From Actinomadura oligospora ATCC 43269 (GTDB lineage: Bacteria > Actinomycetota > Actinomycetes > Streptosporangiales > Streptosporangiaceae), in the NCBI RefSeq assembly GCF_000518265.1, contig NZ_JADG01000012.1:335557-399556 (forward strand): a stretch of DNA of 64,000 nucleotides, in the 5' to 3' direction. Below the pieces are notes generated by a model that was not told the DNA's origin, ran no database searches, and saw only the letters and a program-made list of their open reading frames with translations. Made by a program: the position numbers and the translations under genes. The first letter of the stretch is position 1. The number at the start of each line of letters is the position of its first letter. Below, in pieces: positions 1 to 8,923 of the stretch.

Positions 1-129
1 CCGTGACAACTGGGCCACCGTGCCGCGCTCCACCCTCGCTCGAACAAAGCGCGGTGAATAGGTAGAAGTACACAGAACGGGCACTTGATTTGTTCTACCG
101 TCGTGGGTCCCCCGAGGGCGTCCGCGACT

Positions 130-141
130 TAGCGTGGAGGC
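130..141 (+). promoter_or_regulatory. Leaderless-type -10 box before the Crp-family gene
   Basis: A TAGCGT hexamer at 130-135 is followed after six bases (GGAGGC) by the ATG at 142. This spacing puts the probable transcription start at or next to the start codon. The same six bases also resemble a Shine-Dalgarno sequence, so ordinary initiation from a longer transcript is possible. Bases 1-129 contain no gene that I can support. Confidence 0.35.
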
Positions 142-825
142 ATGACCGCCTTGGAGCCGGGCTCCTTCCTCGCCGAACTCACCCCCGCCGAGCGGACCGA
201 CCTCGAGTCCCGCGGGGGCGTGCGGACCTTCGACCGTGGAGAGATGCTGTTCCACGAGGGTGAGGACGGCGTGTGGGTGGCGGTGCTGCTGGCCGGACGC
301 GTCAAGGCGTACTCCACGCGTGAGCAGGGCGGCGAGGCGGTCCTCGGCGTCCGGGGGCCGGGTTCGCTGCTCGGCGAGGTCGCGGCGATCGACGAGCTGC
401 CGCGGTCGGCGTCGGTGAAGACGCTGGAGCCCGCGCGGGCGCTGGCGGTCACCACCGCGGACTTCCGCGCCTACCTGGCCTCGAACCCGCGCGTCTCGTT
501 CATCATCATGAAGATGCTGTGCCAGCGATGGCGCGAGGCGGACCGCGGCCGGGTCGAGTTCGGCATGTTCGACGCGACCGGACGCGTCGCGCAGCGGCTG
601 GTCGAGCTGGCCGAACGGTTCGGCGTCCCGTACACGGGCGTGAACGGCGCGAGCGTCCAGATCACGTTGAGCCTGACGCAGGAGGAGCTGGCCGGATGGG
701 TCGGCGCGTCCCGCGAGGCGGTCAGCAAGGCGCTGCGCACCCTGCGCCGCCACGGATGGATCGAGACGGGACGGCGCAGCGTCATCGTCCACGACATCCA
801 GGCCCTCCGCCGCCACGCCCGCTGA
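142..825 (+). CDS. Crp/Fnr-family transcriptional regulator
   Basis: A 227-residue cytoplasmic DNA-binding regulator. Residues about 20-125 form a cyclic-nucleotide-binding-type beta barrel (GEMLFHEGEDGVWVAVLLAG, then GSLLGEVAAIDELPRSA). A linking helix follows, and a Crp-type winged helix lies at about 150-220 (LTQEELAGWVGASREAVSKA as the helix-turn-helix). The length is normal for the family. The phosphate-binding cassette is not the classical cAMP type, so the ligand is unknown. The gene stands alone, with 150 bp before the next gene on the same strand. It may be transcribed as a leaderless mRNA from the TAGCGT box just upstream. The family assignment is secure; the target genes cannot be read from the sequence. 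Confidence 0.93.
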   Translation: MTALEPGSFLAELTPAERTDLESRGGVRTFDRGEMLFHEGEDGVWVAVLLAGRVKAYSTREQGGEAVLGVRGPGSLLGEVAAIDELPRSASVKTLEPARALAVTTADFRAYLASNPRVSFIIMKMLCQRWREADRGRVEFGMFDATGRVAQRLVELAERFGVPYTGVNGASVQITLSLTQEELAGWVGASREAVSKALRTLRRHGWIETGRRSVIVHDIQALRRHAR

Positions 826-971
826 CACGAACCGCCGTCCGGGCGGGAATGCAGGACGCCGCGTCCGGGGGACCCGCTTTCCCGAAGTGATCATCCCCCT
901 CGGGGAGGCCGGGCCGGGGGGGTGGGGCGTGTCGGGTCGGGTCGGGCGGCGGGTCGTGGACGGGCTGCCCC

Positions 972-983
972 TACCCTGTGAGC
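972..983 (+). promoter_or_regulatory. Leaderless-type -10 box before the LysR-family gene
   Basis: TACCCT at 972-977 lies six bases before a GTG at 984, the spacing also seen at ispH, xseA and xseB. It favours the GTG at 984 over the GTG at 978, which directly abuts the hexamer. Confidence 0.4.
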
Positions 984-2039
984 GTGCAGTTGCAGCAGCT
1001 CGCCTACTTCGTCGCGGTCGCGGAGGTCAGGCACTTCACGCAGGCGGCCGAGCTGCTGCGCGTCGCCCAGCCGTCGCTGTCCAAGCAGATCCGCGCCCTG
1101 GAGACCGAGCTCGGCGCGTCGCTGTTCAGCCGGGCGCGCGGCAACATCACCCTGACACCGGCGGGCGAGGCGCTGCTGCCGCTGGCCAAGCGGATCCTCG
1201 CCGACGTCGACACCGCCCGGCTCGAGGTGCAGGAGCTCGCCGGGCTGCGCCGCGGGCGGGTCCGGCTCGGCGCGACGCCGTCGCTGTGCGCGGGCCTGCT
1301 CGGGGACGTGCTGCGCCGCTTCCACGACGCCTATCCCGGCATCGAGCTGCTGGTCGAGGAGGGCGGCTCGCGCGACCTGGTGCGGGACCTGACCCGCGGC
1401 TCGCTCGACCTCGCGCTGGTCATCCTGCCGCTGCACGGCGACCCGCCGCTGTCCACGACGCCGATCCTGCGCGAGGACCTGGTGGCCGCCTCCCCCGCCC
1501 TTCCGGCCTCCCCCGCCGCCGAGGCCGCGGGCCGTCCCGCCGAGGCGGGCGTGGGCGGACGGCTCGCCGGTCGCGGCTGCCAGCTGCCGCGCCGTCCCTA
1601 CCTGCACATCTCCGACCTCCGGGACCGTCCGCTGGTGATGTTCCGCCCGGGCTACGACCTGCGGGAGGCCACGATCGGCGCGTGCCGCGCGGCGGGTTTC
1701 GAGCCGCGCTTCGCCGTCGAGGGCGGCGAGATGGACGCGGTGCTCCGGTTCGTCGAGGCCGGGCTGGGCATCGCGGTCGTGCCGAGCATGGTCCTCGCCG
1801 GACGGCCCGGGCTGCACGGCACCCCGCTGGTCATCACCGACGAGGACGACCCGTCCCGCGGCGGACGGCGGAACCAGCCCGGCCACGGCCTGCGCCGCAC
1901 CATCGCGCTGGCGCACCGCAAGGACGTCGACCTCACCCACGCCGCCCGCGCCTTCCAGGAGACCCTGGAGAACTTCCTGGTCGAGGCGGGGCTCGCGGGC
2001 AGCCTGCCGTCCGGCGTCGAGACGCTGCTCACCCCCTGA
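984..2039 (+). CDS. LysR-family transcriptional regulator
   Basis: A 351-residue LysR-type regulator. The N-terminal winged helix (residues about 3-62) carries the typical pattern FVAVAEVRHFTQAAELLRVA, QPSLSKQIRALE and then LGASLF. The rest is a periplasmic-binding-protein-like effector domain (about 85-320). An Ala/Gly/Arg-rich insertion of some 35 residues (about 170-205) interrupts the effector domain and makes the protein longer than the usual 300 residues. GTG 984 is chosen because a TACCCT hexamer lies six bases upstream; GTG 978 in the same frame would add two residues. No divergent partner gene is present, so the regulated target cannot be guessed from position. Confidence 0.92.
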   Translation: MQLQQLAYFVAVAEVRHFTQAAELLRVAQPSLSKQIRALETELGASLFSRARGNITLTPAGEALLPLAKRILADVDTARLEVQELAGLRRGRVRLGATPSLCAGLLGDVLRRFHDAYPGIELLVEEGGSRDLVRDLTRGSLDLALVILPLHGDPPLSTTPILREDLVAASPALPASPAAEAAGRPAEAGVGGRLAGRGCQLPRRPYLHISDLRDRPLVMFRPGYDLREATIGACRAAGFEPRFAVEGGEMDAVLRFVEAGLGIAVVPSMVLAGRPGLHGTPLVITDEDDPSRGGRRNQPGHGLRRTIALAHRKDVDLTHAARAFQETLENFLVEAGLAGSLPSGVETLLTP

Positions 2040-2178
2040 GCGACGCCCGCCCGCCGGGCTCGGGTCGCCGGTCGGGGCTTGTTCTGGGGGACGGCGTGAA
2101 CCGGGGCGGGGAGCTGGAAGTCAGTAAGAGGTAGGCAGGCGGACGTCTGGTGGCGTCCTTCGTGGCGAGGAGCGAGCG

Positions 2179-2946
2179 ATGTCCTTTGGCCCTCCCCCTT
2201 ATCCGGGGCCCCGGTATGCCGAGGCCCCGGTTCGTCCGCCGCGTCCGCAGACGGTGCAGATCGCGTTCTACCTGATGCTGGTCGGGGCGGCGATGCAGGT
2301 GCTGGGCCTCATCATCACGGTGGTGCGCATCAGTGCGCTGCGCGACGAGTTCCGGACGCAGCTCGCGGAGAGCGGGTCGACTCCGACCGAATCGTCGCTG
2401 GACGCGATGGTCGCGATAGTCATCGTGTTCGCGAGCGTGTTCGCGCTGCTCGGGGTCGCGTTGTGGGTCTGGATGGCGTTCATGAACCGGGCGGGCCGTC
2501 CCTGGGCGCGCATCACCGGGACGGTGTTCTTCGGCCTGTACACGCTGAGCACCGGGTCCGGCACGATCGTGCTCACGTCCGGGAGGACCAGCGAGTACAA
2601 CCTCGGGGGCAACACCCCGGCGACCTTCGCCGTCAGCGCGGTGACCTGGCTGATCGGGCTGGCCATCATCCTGCTGTTGTGGAACAGGGCTTCCGGTCCG
2701 TTTTTCCGGCCGGTCTACGGGCCGCCGCCGGTTCCCTACGGGCAGGCTCCGGTCGGGTACCACCCGTATGCCGAGCAGCCGGGTCCGGTCGTCCAGGGGC
2801 AGGCCATGTATCCGCAGGGCGGTCAGGCTCCGCCGTTCGAGGGGCAGCCGCCGTATCCCGGACAGCCGCCGTATCCCGGGCAGGTGCCGCCTGGAGCGGG
2901 TGAGGCGCCGCCGTCCACGCCGCCCAACTGGCAGAGTCCCGGCTGA
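2179..2946 (+). CDS. Small membrane protein with proline-rich tail
   Basis: A 255-residue protein of unknown function. A short Pro-rich N-terminus is followed by about four hydrophobic segments (near residues 27-48, 74-100, 118-140 and 155-175). The cytoplasmic-type tail is rich in Pro, Gly, Gln and Tyr, with repeated PPYPGQ-like units. This build (Pro-rich ends around a four-helix membrane core) is common in actinobacterial membrane proteins of unknown role. GAGGAG lies a suitable distance before the ATG. It is separate from the LCP gene downstream (107 bp gap). I do not recognise a catalytic motif. Confidence 0.8.
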   Translation: MSFGPPPYPGPRYAEAPVRPPRPQTVQIAFYLMLVGAAMQVLGLIITVVRISALRDEFRTQLAESGSTPTESSLDAMVAIVIVFASVFALLGVALWVWMAFMNRAGRPWARITGTVFFGLYTLSTGSGTIVLTSGRTSEYNLGGNTPATFAVSAVTWLIGLAIILLLWNRASGPFFRPVYGPPPVPYGQAPVGYHPYAEQPGPVVQGQAMYPQGGQAPPFEGQPPYPGQPPYPGQVPPGAGEAPPSTPPNWQSPG

Positions 2947-3053
2947 TCCCTCCCTGACGGCATGGGCCCGACTGGCGAGCTTTGCCGCTTTTAGCACCAT
3001 AATTTGGCGGGGCGACCCCGCGCCTCACCAGTGCTGACCTGAGATGGAACCGA

Positions 3054-4715
3054 ATGAGCGACAGAGACCCTGAACGCGAGCATCCCCGCGAGGGCCTCCC
3101 GAAGGACACCGAGTCGTCCGCCCCCGAGGCCGGGGTGGAGGCGGACCGGAACGCCGAGGCGGGACGTCTCTGCGAGAACGGCGGATCGGCGGCTTCGGAC
3201 ACGGACGCGTCCGGCGATGCTTCGGACGCGGACGGGTCGGCGGCTGCTGCTGCTGAGATTCCGGGGTTGGATTCGGCGGAGAACCGGGGCGGGCGGCCGG
3301 CGAGGAAGAGGGCCCGGCGGCGGGCGCTGCGCTGGGTCGCCGGCGGGATGGCCGGGGTCGTGCTGGTCGCCGGGGGCGTGGCCGCGTGGCTCTACCAGGA
3401 TCTGCGGGGGAACATCCGGCAGGAGCACGTCAAGGGACGGCTCGGGGAGAACCGTCCGGCGAAGCTCAACAAGTCGCTGAACATCCTGCTGGTCGGGTCG
3501 GACACGCGCGAGGGCGAGAACGGGAAGTACGGCTCGGCGGCGGAGATCTCCGGCGCGCGGTCCGACACGACGATCCTGCTGCACCTGTCGCCGAACCGCG
3601 ACCAGGCCGTGGGGATCAGCTTCCCGCGCGACTCGATGGTGAAGATGCCCACGTGCAAGCGGGACGAGGGCGCGGACGTCCCGGCGCACTTCGGGATGAT
3701 CAACGAGGCGTTCGCGTACGCGGGGCCGACCTGCACGTGGAAGACGCTCGAGTCGCTGACCGGGATCCATATCGACCACTTCGTCCAGGTGGACTTCGTC
3801 GGGTTCAAGCGGATGGTGGACGCGCTCGGCGGCGTGGAGATCTGCCTCGACAAGCCGGTGGACGACCCGCGCGCCGAGCTGCACCTGAAGGCGGGACGGC
3901 AGGTCGTGAAGGGCGACGACGCGCTCGGCTACGTCCGCGCCCGCTACTCGCTCGGGGACGGCTCCGACCTCGAGCGGATCCAGCGGCAGCAGAAGTTCAT
4001 GGCGTCGGTGGTGAGCAAGGCGACCGGCTCGTCCATGCTGACCGATCCGGCCAAGACCTACCGGTTCCTCAAGGCGGCGACGAAGTCGGTCACGACCGAC
4101 GACGAGCTCGACCTCGGCGGGATGAAGAAGATCGCGGACGGCCTGAAGGACATGAGCGCCGGACAGGTCCGGTTCGTCACGGTTCCCGTGGAGCCGTACG
4201 CGCCCGACCCCAACCGCGTCCAGTGGGACCAGACACAGGCCAAGGCGTTGTTCCAGGCGATCCAGCACGACAACGACCTGCCCGCGGCGGCGCCGTCGGC
4301 CGAGACGTCCGGGCGTCCGGCGAAGGTGGACACCGCCAAGCCGGCGGGGCCGACCGCGCAGCCCAGGCCGTCCGCGAAGGTGCGGGTCACGGTCGTGAGC
4401 GCCGGGGCCAGGCCGCAGAACGTCACGCGCGTCGTCGAGCAGTTGAACCGGCGTGGATTCGACGTCGAGAAGAAGGTCGAGAAGGCCACGACGACGAAGC
4501 AGACCAGCCTGTCCTTCTCCCCGGGCGCGGACGGTCAGGCCACGCGCCTGGCCCGCATCGCCCCGACGGCCGTCCTCACCCCGGATCCGAACACCCCGAA
4601 CGGGACGATCCGCCTCGTCCTCGGGACGGACGGACTCCAGCTCCTCCCGCCGAAGGCCCTCGACTCCATCACCGGCGGTGTGCAGCCCGACCAGAACATC
4701 TGCGCGCGGAACTAG
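3054..4715 (+). CDS. LytR-CpsA-Psr (LCP) family cell-wall glycopolymer ligase
   Basis: A 553-residue membrane-anchored enzyme. The acidic N-terminal cytoplasmic stretch (about 1-80) is followed by an Arg-rich patch, a single membrane helix (about 91-113) and an extracellular LCP domain (about 140-290). That domain has the hallmark strings LNILLVGSDTREG, ARSDTTILLHL and GISFPRDSMV, which include the conserved Asp and Arg residues. A C-terminal LytR_C domain (about 445-535) follows a Pro/Ala-rich linker. Family members transfer undecaprenyl-linked glycopolymers (teichoic acids, arabinogalactan or capsule) to peptidoglycan. The polymer in this organism is not known. A probable terminator begins at the stop codon. 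Confidence 0.93.
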   Translation: MSDRDPEREHPREGLPKDTESSAPEAGVEADRNAEAGRLCENGGSAASDTDASGDASDADGSAAAAAEIPGLDSAENRGGRPARKRARRRALRWVAGGMAGVVLVAGGVAAWLYQDLRGNIRQEHVKGRLGENRPAKLNKSLNILLVGSDTREGENGKYGSAAEISGARSDTTILLHLSPNRDQAVGISFPRDSMVKMPTCKRDEGADVPAHFGMINEAFAYAGPTCTWKTLESLTGIHIDHFVQVDFVGFKRMVDALGGVEICLDKPVDDPRAELHLKAGRQVVKGDDALGYVRARYSLGDGSDLERIQRQQKFMASVVSKATGSSMLTDPAKTYRFLKAATKSVTTDDELDLGGMKKIADGLKDMSAGQVRFVTVPVEPYAPDPNRVQWDQTQAKALFQAIQHDNDLPAAAPSAETSGRPAKVDTAKPAGPTAQPRPSAKVRVTVVSAGARPQNVTRVVEQLNRRGFDVEKKVEKATTTKQTSLSFSPGADGQATRLARIAPTAVLTPDPNTPNGTIRLVLGTDGLQLLPPKALDSITGGVQPDQNICARN

Positions 4716-4748
4716 GCCGTTCTCCCCGGCCCCAGGAAGAACGGGCCT
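4714..4748 (+). terminator. Probable terminator after the LCP gene
   Basis: An inverted repeat pairs AGGCCGTTCT (4714-4723) with AGAACGGGCCT (4738-4748), with one bulged G. It overlaps the stop codon of the LCP gene and is followed by GCGGTTTCCC, a weak T-run. Confidence 0.4.
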
Positions 4749-4856
4749 GCGGTTTCCCTTGCCCCGCCGACAGACCCGGCGCACTGTCGGCGGGCCGTCC
4801 GCGCCCGCGCGCTCTAGAGTCGTTCCAACGGTCAGGAACACCTCCAGGAGACGGCG

Positions 4857-5345
4857 ATGACGCACCCATCCGACCCCGGTCAGTCCCAGCCGCCGGGCCA
4901 TCCCTACGGCCCTCCGCCGCCACCCCCGTCCGGCACACAGCAGCCCCCGCCGTCCTACCACCAGCCTGGCCCGCTCCCCGGCCCCCGCGCCTCCACCCCC
5001 GGCCACGCCACCGGCCCGCAGCAGGCATGGGTGCCGATTCCGCGCGAGAAGGGCCTGCTCGGCGGGCTGCTCGACGCGAACTTCGACACGCTGGTCACGC
5101 CGAAGCTGATCAAGTTCTGGTACGTCCTGGCGATCCTGCTGATCAGCGTGCAGTGCCTGGCGTTCCTGCTGCTGGGGTTGAAGATCGCGACGTGGGACGA
5201 CTTCTGGGCGTGGGGCGTCATCATGGCCGTCTCGTCGCCGTTCGTGTGGCTCTTCGAGCTGCTGATGGTGCGGATCCTGATGGAGGCCGTGATGGTGCGG
5301 TTCAAGGGCGTGGAGTACCTGCACGTCATCAAGGACAAGATCTGA
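4857..5345 (+). CDS. DUF4282-type membrane protein
   Basis: A 162-residue protein. The first 60 residues are Pro/Gln/Gly-rich and disordered. The remainder matches DUF4282-type membrane proteins: a short amphipathic part containing NFDTLVTPKLIKFWYVLAIL, a first membrane helix, and a second helix ending in FELLMVRILMEAVMVRF. GGAG precedes the ATG by a normal distance. The kinase gene starts 56 bp downstream on the same strand, so this gene could be the first member of the kinase/AAA+/radical SAM set. The function of the family is unknown. Confidence 0.8.
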   Translation: MTHPSDPGQSQPPGHPYGPPPPPPSGTQQPPPSYHQPGPLPGPRASTPGHATGPQQAWVPIPREKGLLGGLLDANFDTLVTPKLIKFWYVLAILLISVQCLAFLLLGLKIATWDDFWAWGVIMAVSSPFVWLFELLMVRILMEAVMVRFKGVEYLHVIKDKI

Positions 5346-5400
5346 CGGTCCCGGCGGACGCCGAGGACCGCAGGCACTGAGGGCGAGGGACGGACGTCAG

Positions 5401-7725
5401 GTGGCCGAGTTCGGGGAGACGCGACGCGACCCGGGATTGACCCGGCGGGACGTGCCGGAGGCACGCGGCGGCGAGGGGCCGGATACGCGCGGCGGTGGGG
5501 TGCCGTTGGTGCGGTTGCCGGAGGAGTTGGCGGGGCGGTTCGCGGTGGTCGCGGAGTTGCCGGTGCAGGGGGCGGAGTCGGATCTGCTGCTGGTGCGGGA
5601 CGGCGGCGGGCGCGAGCTGGTGATGAAGGTGTTCCGGCGCGGGTTCCACGCGGACCGGGACGTGTGGGCGAAGCTGCCCGCGCTGGGGTCGCCGCATGTG
5701 GTGCGGATCCTGGAGACGGGGAACGCGGGCGGGCGCGACTACGAGGTCGCCGAGTACGCCGAGCACGGGAACCTGCGGACGGTCATGGACCGGGGCCCGC
5801 TGGACACCCCGGACATCGCCCGGATCGTGGAGCAGCTCGCGGAAGGGATCCGGGCGCTGCACGACGCGGGGATCGTGCACCGAGACCTGAAGCCCGAGAA
5901 CGTCCTGGTCACGGCGCTGGACCCGGTGCGGACGGCGATCACCGACTTCGGCTTGAGCCGGGTGCTGGAGCAGAGCGTGGTGTTCGCGTCGTCGTCGCGG
6001 ACGCTCGCGTACGCGGCGCCGGAGTCGCTGTCGGGGCAGGTGTCGCCGGCGCGGGACTGGTGGTCGCTGGGGATGGTCGTCCGGGAGATGGCGACCGGGC
6101 GTCCGCCGTTCGGCGGGCTGAGCGAGACGGTGGTCGTCGACCATCTGGCGACGCGTCCGATGCCGGTGGAGGACGTCGAGGATCCTCGGGTGCGGCTCCT
6201 GGTGCGGGGGCTGCTGACGCGTGATCCGCGACGCCGGTGGTCGTCCGCGCAGGTCAGCGCGTGGCTGGCGGGTGAGTCGCCGGACGTGGCGGACGAGCGG
6301 GAGCGCTCGGCGCCCGTCCATGGGCCGCCGTCCGGGCCGGGGCTGCCGTTCGACGGGCGGCGGTTCACCGACCGGCGCGAGCTGGCGCGGGCGCTGGTGG
6401 AGCGCTGGGACCACGCGGCCGTGTACCTGTTCGGACGCGGCGAGGCCGGGGAGGCGTGGCGGACGCTGCGCGACTGGCTCGCGGAGGTCCCCGACGACAG
6501 CCGGATCGAGCTGGTCGACCGCCACCTGACCTCGGACACCCTGAGCGCGGACGGCAAGCTGCTGCACCTCGTCCGCTGGCTCGATCCGCAGCTCCCGCCG
6601 CACTACCTGGGCCGCCGCGTCACCCCGGACGACCTGCCCGGCCTGGCCGCCCTCGCGAGCGAGCCGGGGCATCCGGACCACCGGACGGCGTGCCTGCTCG
6701 GCAAGGGCCTGTGGGACGGGCGGCTCCTGGACGTCCTGGCCGGTTTCGAGGGGGCGCACGAGCTGGCGCGCGTCGACGTCCAGTGGCGGGCGCACGTCGC
6801 GGCGTGGAACGACCTGGCGCGCTGGCTGCGCTCACAGGACGCGCTGCCGCTCGCGGCGAAGGCGCGGCTCCCCGGGACCGGGGCGGCGGACGCGCCGGTC
6901 GCGGGCGAGGTCCCGCCGGACGAGCCGCCCGTCGTCCTGCTGACGCTGCTCGCGCTGGCGGCGCGTCCGGCGGAGACGGCGAACGCGCTGAGGCAGGCCG
7001 TCGCGAAGCGGCACGGCGAGGACGTGCCGTGGTTCGCGTGGCTGGTGGACGGCGCGGCGGACGACGATCCGCTGCGCCTGCTCGCGGTCGCCCGGACGCA
7101 GCCGGAGGCCGCCGCCGAGGCCGCGGCGCGGCAGCGGGACCGGCGGGCCGAGGAGATCAAGGCGGAGGAGCTTCGCCGCCACCGGGATGAGCAAGAGCAG
7201 CGGCGCTTGGAGAAGAAGAACGCGGCCGTCACGCGCGCGATCGGCTGGTCGCTGCCGATCCTGCTGTTCTGGCTGGCCGGAAGCGGGCTCATCGCCCAGC
7301 TGGCGGGGGGCGGCACCAAGACCGGCCCGGCCGGTTGGTTCGTGATGCTCGGCTTCGTGGCCGTCCTCGCATGGGCCGTGCAGTGCGTGGCCGAGGTGTT
7401 CGTCGCGCGCGCGCAGGGAGGCGAGTACTTGCCGCACGGTCCGTGGGCGTTGGCGTCGAGCGCGCTGTCGGCGAGCGGACGCGGCATGAACAAGGTCGGT
7501 CAGGCCATGCGCGGGACGCCGGGCAAGCGCGGTCTCGTGCCGTTCGCGCTCGTGTTCGGGATCATGTTCGCCCTGCTGCTGATCGCGCTGGCCGCCGTGA
7601 CCCCGGCGGGCGGCCTGCTGTGGATGCTGGCGATGCCGTCCGCGGCCGTCGCGCACGCGGTCGCCGCGGGCGTCCGGCTGCACCGCTGGCGCACCACCCG
7701 GAATTCCGAGAGAGGGACATCATGA
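5401..7725 (+). CDS. Membrane-anchored Ser/Thr protein kinase
   Basis: A 774-residue protein. A Hanks-type kinase domain occupies about residues 45-295: the ATP-anchoring Lys is in LVMKVF (K76), the catalytic loop is HRDLKPEN (H160-N167) and the metal-binding DFG is at 182-184. The glycine-rich loop is degenerate (PVQGAESD). The middle region (about 300-600) has no domain I recognise. A charged coiled coil (RRAEEIKAEELRRHRDEQEQ) follows. About four membrane helices at the C-terminus (near 618-640, 650-672, 712-735 and 738-760) anchor it, an order opposite to that of PknB-type kinases, which have one helix and extracellular PASTA repeats. The stop overlaps the next start (ATGA), so the two genes are translationally coupled. 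Its substrates may include the FHA protein encoded downstream (inference). Confidence 0.92.
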   Translation: MAEFGETRRDPGLTRRDVPEARGGEGPDTRGGGVPLVRLPEELAGRFAVVAELPVQGAESDLLLVRDGGGRELVMKVFRRGFHADRDVWAKLPALGSPHVVRILETGNAGGRDYEVAEYAEHGNLRTVMDRGPLDTPDIARIVEQLAEGIRALHDAGIVHRDLKPENVLVTALDPVRTAITDFGLSRVLEQSVVFASSSRTLAYAAPESLSGQVSPARDWWSLGMVVREMATGRPPFGGLSETVVVDHLATRPMPVEDVEDPRVRLLVRGLLTRDPRRRWSSAQVSAWLAGESPDVADERERSAPVHGPPSGPGLPFDGRRFTDRRELARALVERWDHAAVYLFGRGEAGEAWRTLRDWLAEVPDDSRIELVDRHLTSDTLSADGKLLHLVRWLDPQLPPHYLGRRVTPDDLPGLAALASEPGHPDHRTACLLGKGLWDGRLLDVLAGFEGAHELARVDVQWRAHVAAWNDLARWLRSQDALPLAAKARLPGTGAADAPVAGEVPPDEPPVVLLTLLALAARPAETANALRQAVAKRHGEDVPWFAWLVDGAADDDPLRLLAVARTQPEAAAEAAARQRDRRAEEIKAEELRRHRDEQEQRRLEKKNAAVTRAIGWSLPILLFWLAGSGLIAQLAGGGTKTGPAGWFVMLGFVAVLAWAVQCVAEVFVARAQGGEYLPHGPWALASSALSASGRGMNKVGQAMRGTPGKRGLVPFALVFGIMFALLLIALAAVTPAGGLLWMLAMPSAAVAHAVAAGVRLHRWRTTRNSERGTS

Positions 7726-8828
7726 GCAGCGGCGTCGAGGCCGACATCGTCCTGGACGCGGCGGTCGTCCTCACCCTGGGGATGAACCGCGCGCTGGGCC
7801 GCGCGACGGGGCTGGCGGGACGCGGCGCGCAGGCGCTCGCGGACCGCGCCGCGGGCCGTGCCGAGGCGCGCGGACGCCGCCTCGCCGAGGTGCGGGACCT
7901 GGAGCGCGCGCTCCGCGAGGTCGTCGAGCGCAACGCGCGCATCCAGGCGCTCCGTGAGCTGGGCGCGGAGGACCTCCCGGCGCCGCTCGCGCCGGGCGAG
8001 GACGACGCGTCCGACGACCTGACCGCGTGGTGCGCGCGCGCCGACGCCCTGCTGGACGAGGCGGAGACCGCCCTGTCCAGGAGGATCGCCGCCGACCTCG
8101 GCACACAGATCTTCGCCACGGAATCCCTCACCACCGACACCTCGAAGCCCCCGGCACCGACGCCCGCGCGCGTGGACGAGGCGCTCGAACGCGTCCTGTC
8201 GCGGCTGCTGCCGGACGCCACGGACGAGGACCGCCGGAACGTCATCGACGCGGCGAAACTGCTGTCCGAGACCGGTTCCGCGCAGGACGCCGAGACCGTC
8301 CTGTCCGAGGTCAGGCTGCGCGTCCAGGGCGCGAACAACAACGCCCGGACGCGTCGCGAGCAGGTGAGACGCGCGCGCGCGGAGCAGGACGCACGTGAGC
8401 AGGCCGAGGCCGAGCGGCAGTACGTCCTGACCGAGGTCACCAAGGCGTTCGAGGACCTGGGCTACGAGGTCCAGCAGAGCTTCGAGACGCTCACCGCCGA
8501 CAGCGGCTCGCTCGTGCTGTCCAAGGGCGACTGGACGGACCACAGCGTCCGCATGCGGCTGGACGGCGACGCGAAGCTGCGCGCGAAGATGATGCGCGCC
8601 ACGCCCGTCCTGAGCGAGAACGACCGGCGCGTGGACGTCGAGCGCGAGCAGGAGTGGTGCGACGCGTTCGAGGCGGCGCGCGAGCGGCTCCAGGACGCCG
8701 GGATCGGCTCGGACGTGACCTGGCGGCTCGCCCCGGGCGTGGAGCGGCTCCCCGTCCGGTCCGAGGCGCGGCAGACTGGGACGCGGGCCGCCCGGGCCAG
8801 GGCGCGGGAGCGAAGCCCTGGAGAATGA
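7722..8828 (+). CDS. Coiled-coil protein of the kinase/AAA+ cluster
   Basis: A 368-residue protein of unknown function. It starts with an Ala/Gly-rich helical segment, continues with long charged helices (REVVERNARIQALREL and a heptad-rich stretch around QVRRARAEQDAREQAEAERQ) and ends in a more globular part with the pattern FEDLGYEVQQSFETL. The start overlaps the kinase stop (ATGA at 7722-7725). The last codons (CGA AGC CCT GGA GAA) lose the strong G/C bias at position three. Two other frames look coding just beyond the stop, which suggests that the 3' end has been altered by a small insertion or frameshift. It may be an adaptor between the kinase and the AAA+ ATPase (inference from position). 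Confidence 0.82.
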   Translation: MSSGVEADIVLDAAVVLTLGMNRALGRATGLAGRGAQALADRAAGRAEARGRRLAEVRDLERALREVVERNARIQALRELGAEDLPAPLAPGEDDASDDLTAWCARADALLDEAETALSRRIAADLGTQIFATESLTTDTSKPPAPTPARVDEALERVLSRLLPDATDEDRRNVIDAAKLLSETGSAQDAETVLSEVRLRVQGANNNARTRREQVRRARAEQDAREQAEAERQYVLTEVTKAFEDLGYEVQQSFETLTADSGSLVLSKGDWTDHSVRMRLDGDAKLRAKMMRATPVLSENDRRVDVEREQEWCDAFEAARERLQDAGIGSDVTWRLAPGVERLPVRSEARQTGTRAARARARERSPGE

Positions 8829-8923
8829 CCCGGACCCGGAGAGCGACCCGGGGCCTGCGAGGGCCCCGGCGAGCGAGCCGGAACCACAGCCCCGACGACG
8901 TCTACCGGAAGAAGTACGCGTGA
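8825..8923 (+). other. 32-codon open frame bridging the coiled-coil and AAA+ genes
   Basis: An ATG overlapping the coiled-coil gene's stop (ATGA) opens a 32-residue frame whose own stop overlaps the GTG start of the AAA+ gene (GTGA). Its last 13 codons (ending DDVYRKKYA) have G or C at every third position, as real coding sequence does here; the first part is Arg-rich and less convincing. Two readings fit. It may be a relic of the original C-terminus of the coiled-coil gene, displaced by a frameshift. Or it may be a tiny coupled gene that links translation of its neighbours. Confidence 0.3.

Noticed and set aside
2991..5324. Long minus-strand open frame of 777 codons opposite the LCP gene
   Set aside because: It is the mirror frame of a strongly G/C-biased gene, is Arg/Gly-rich without domains, and crosses the LCP gene and its terminator.
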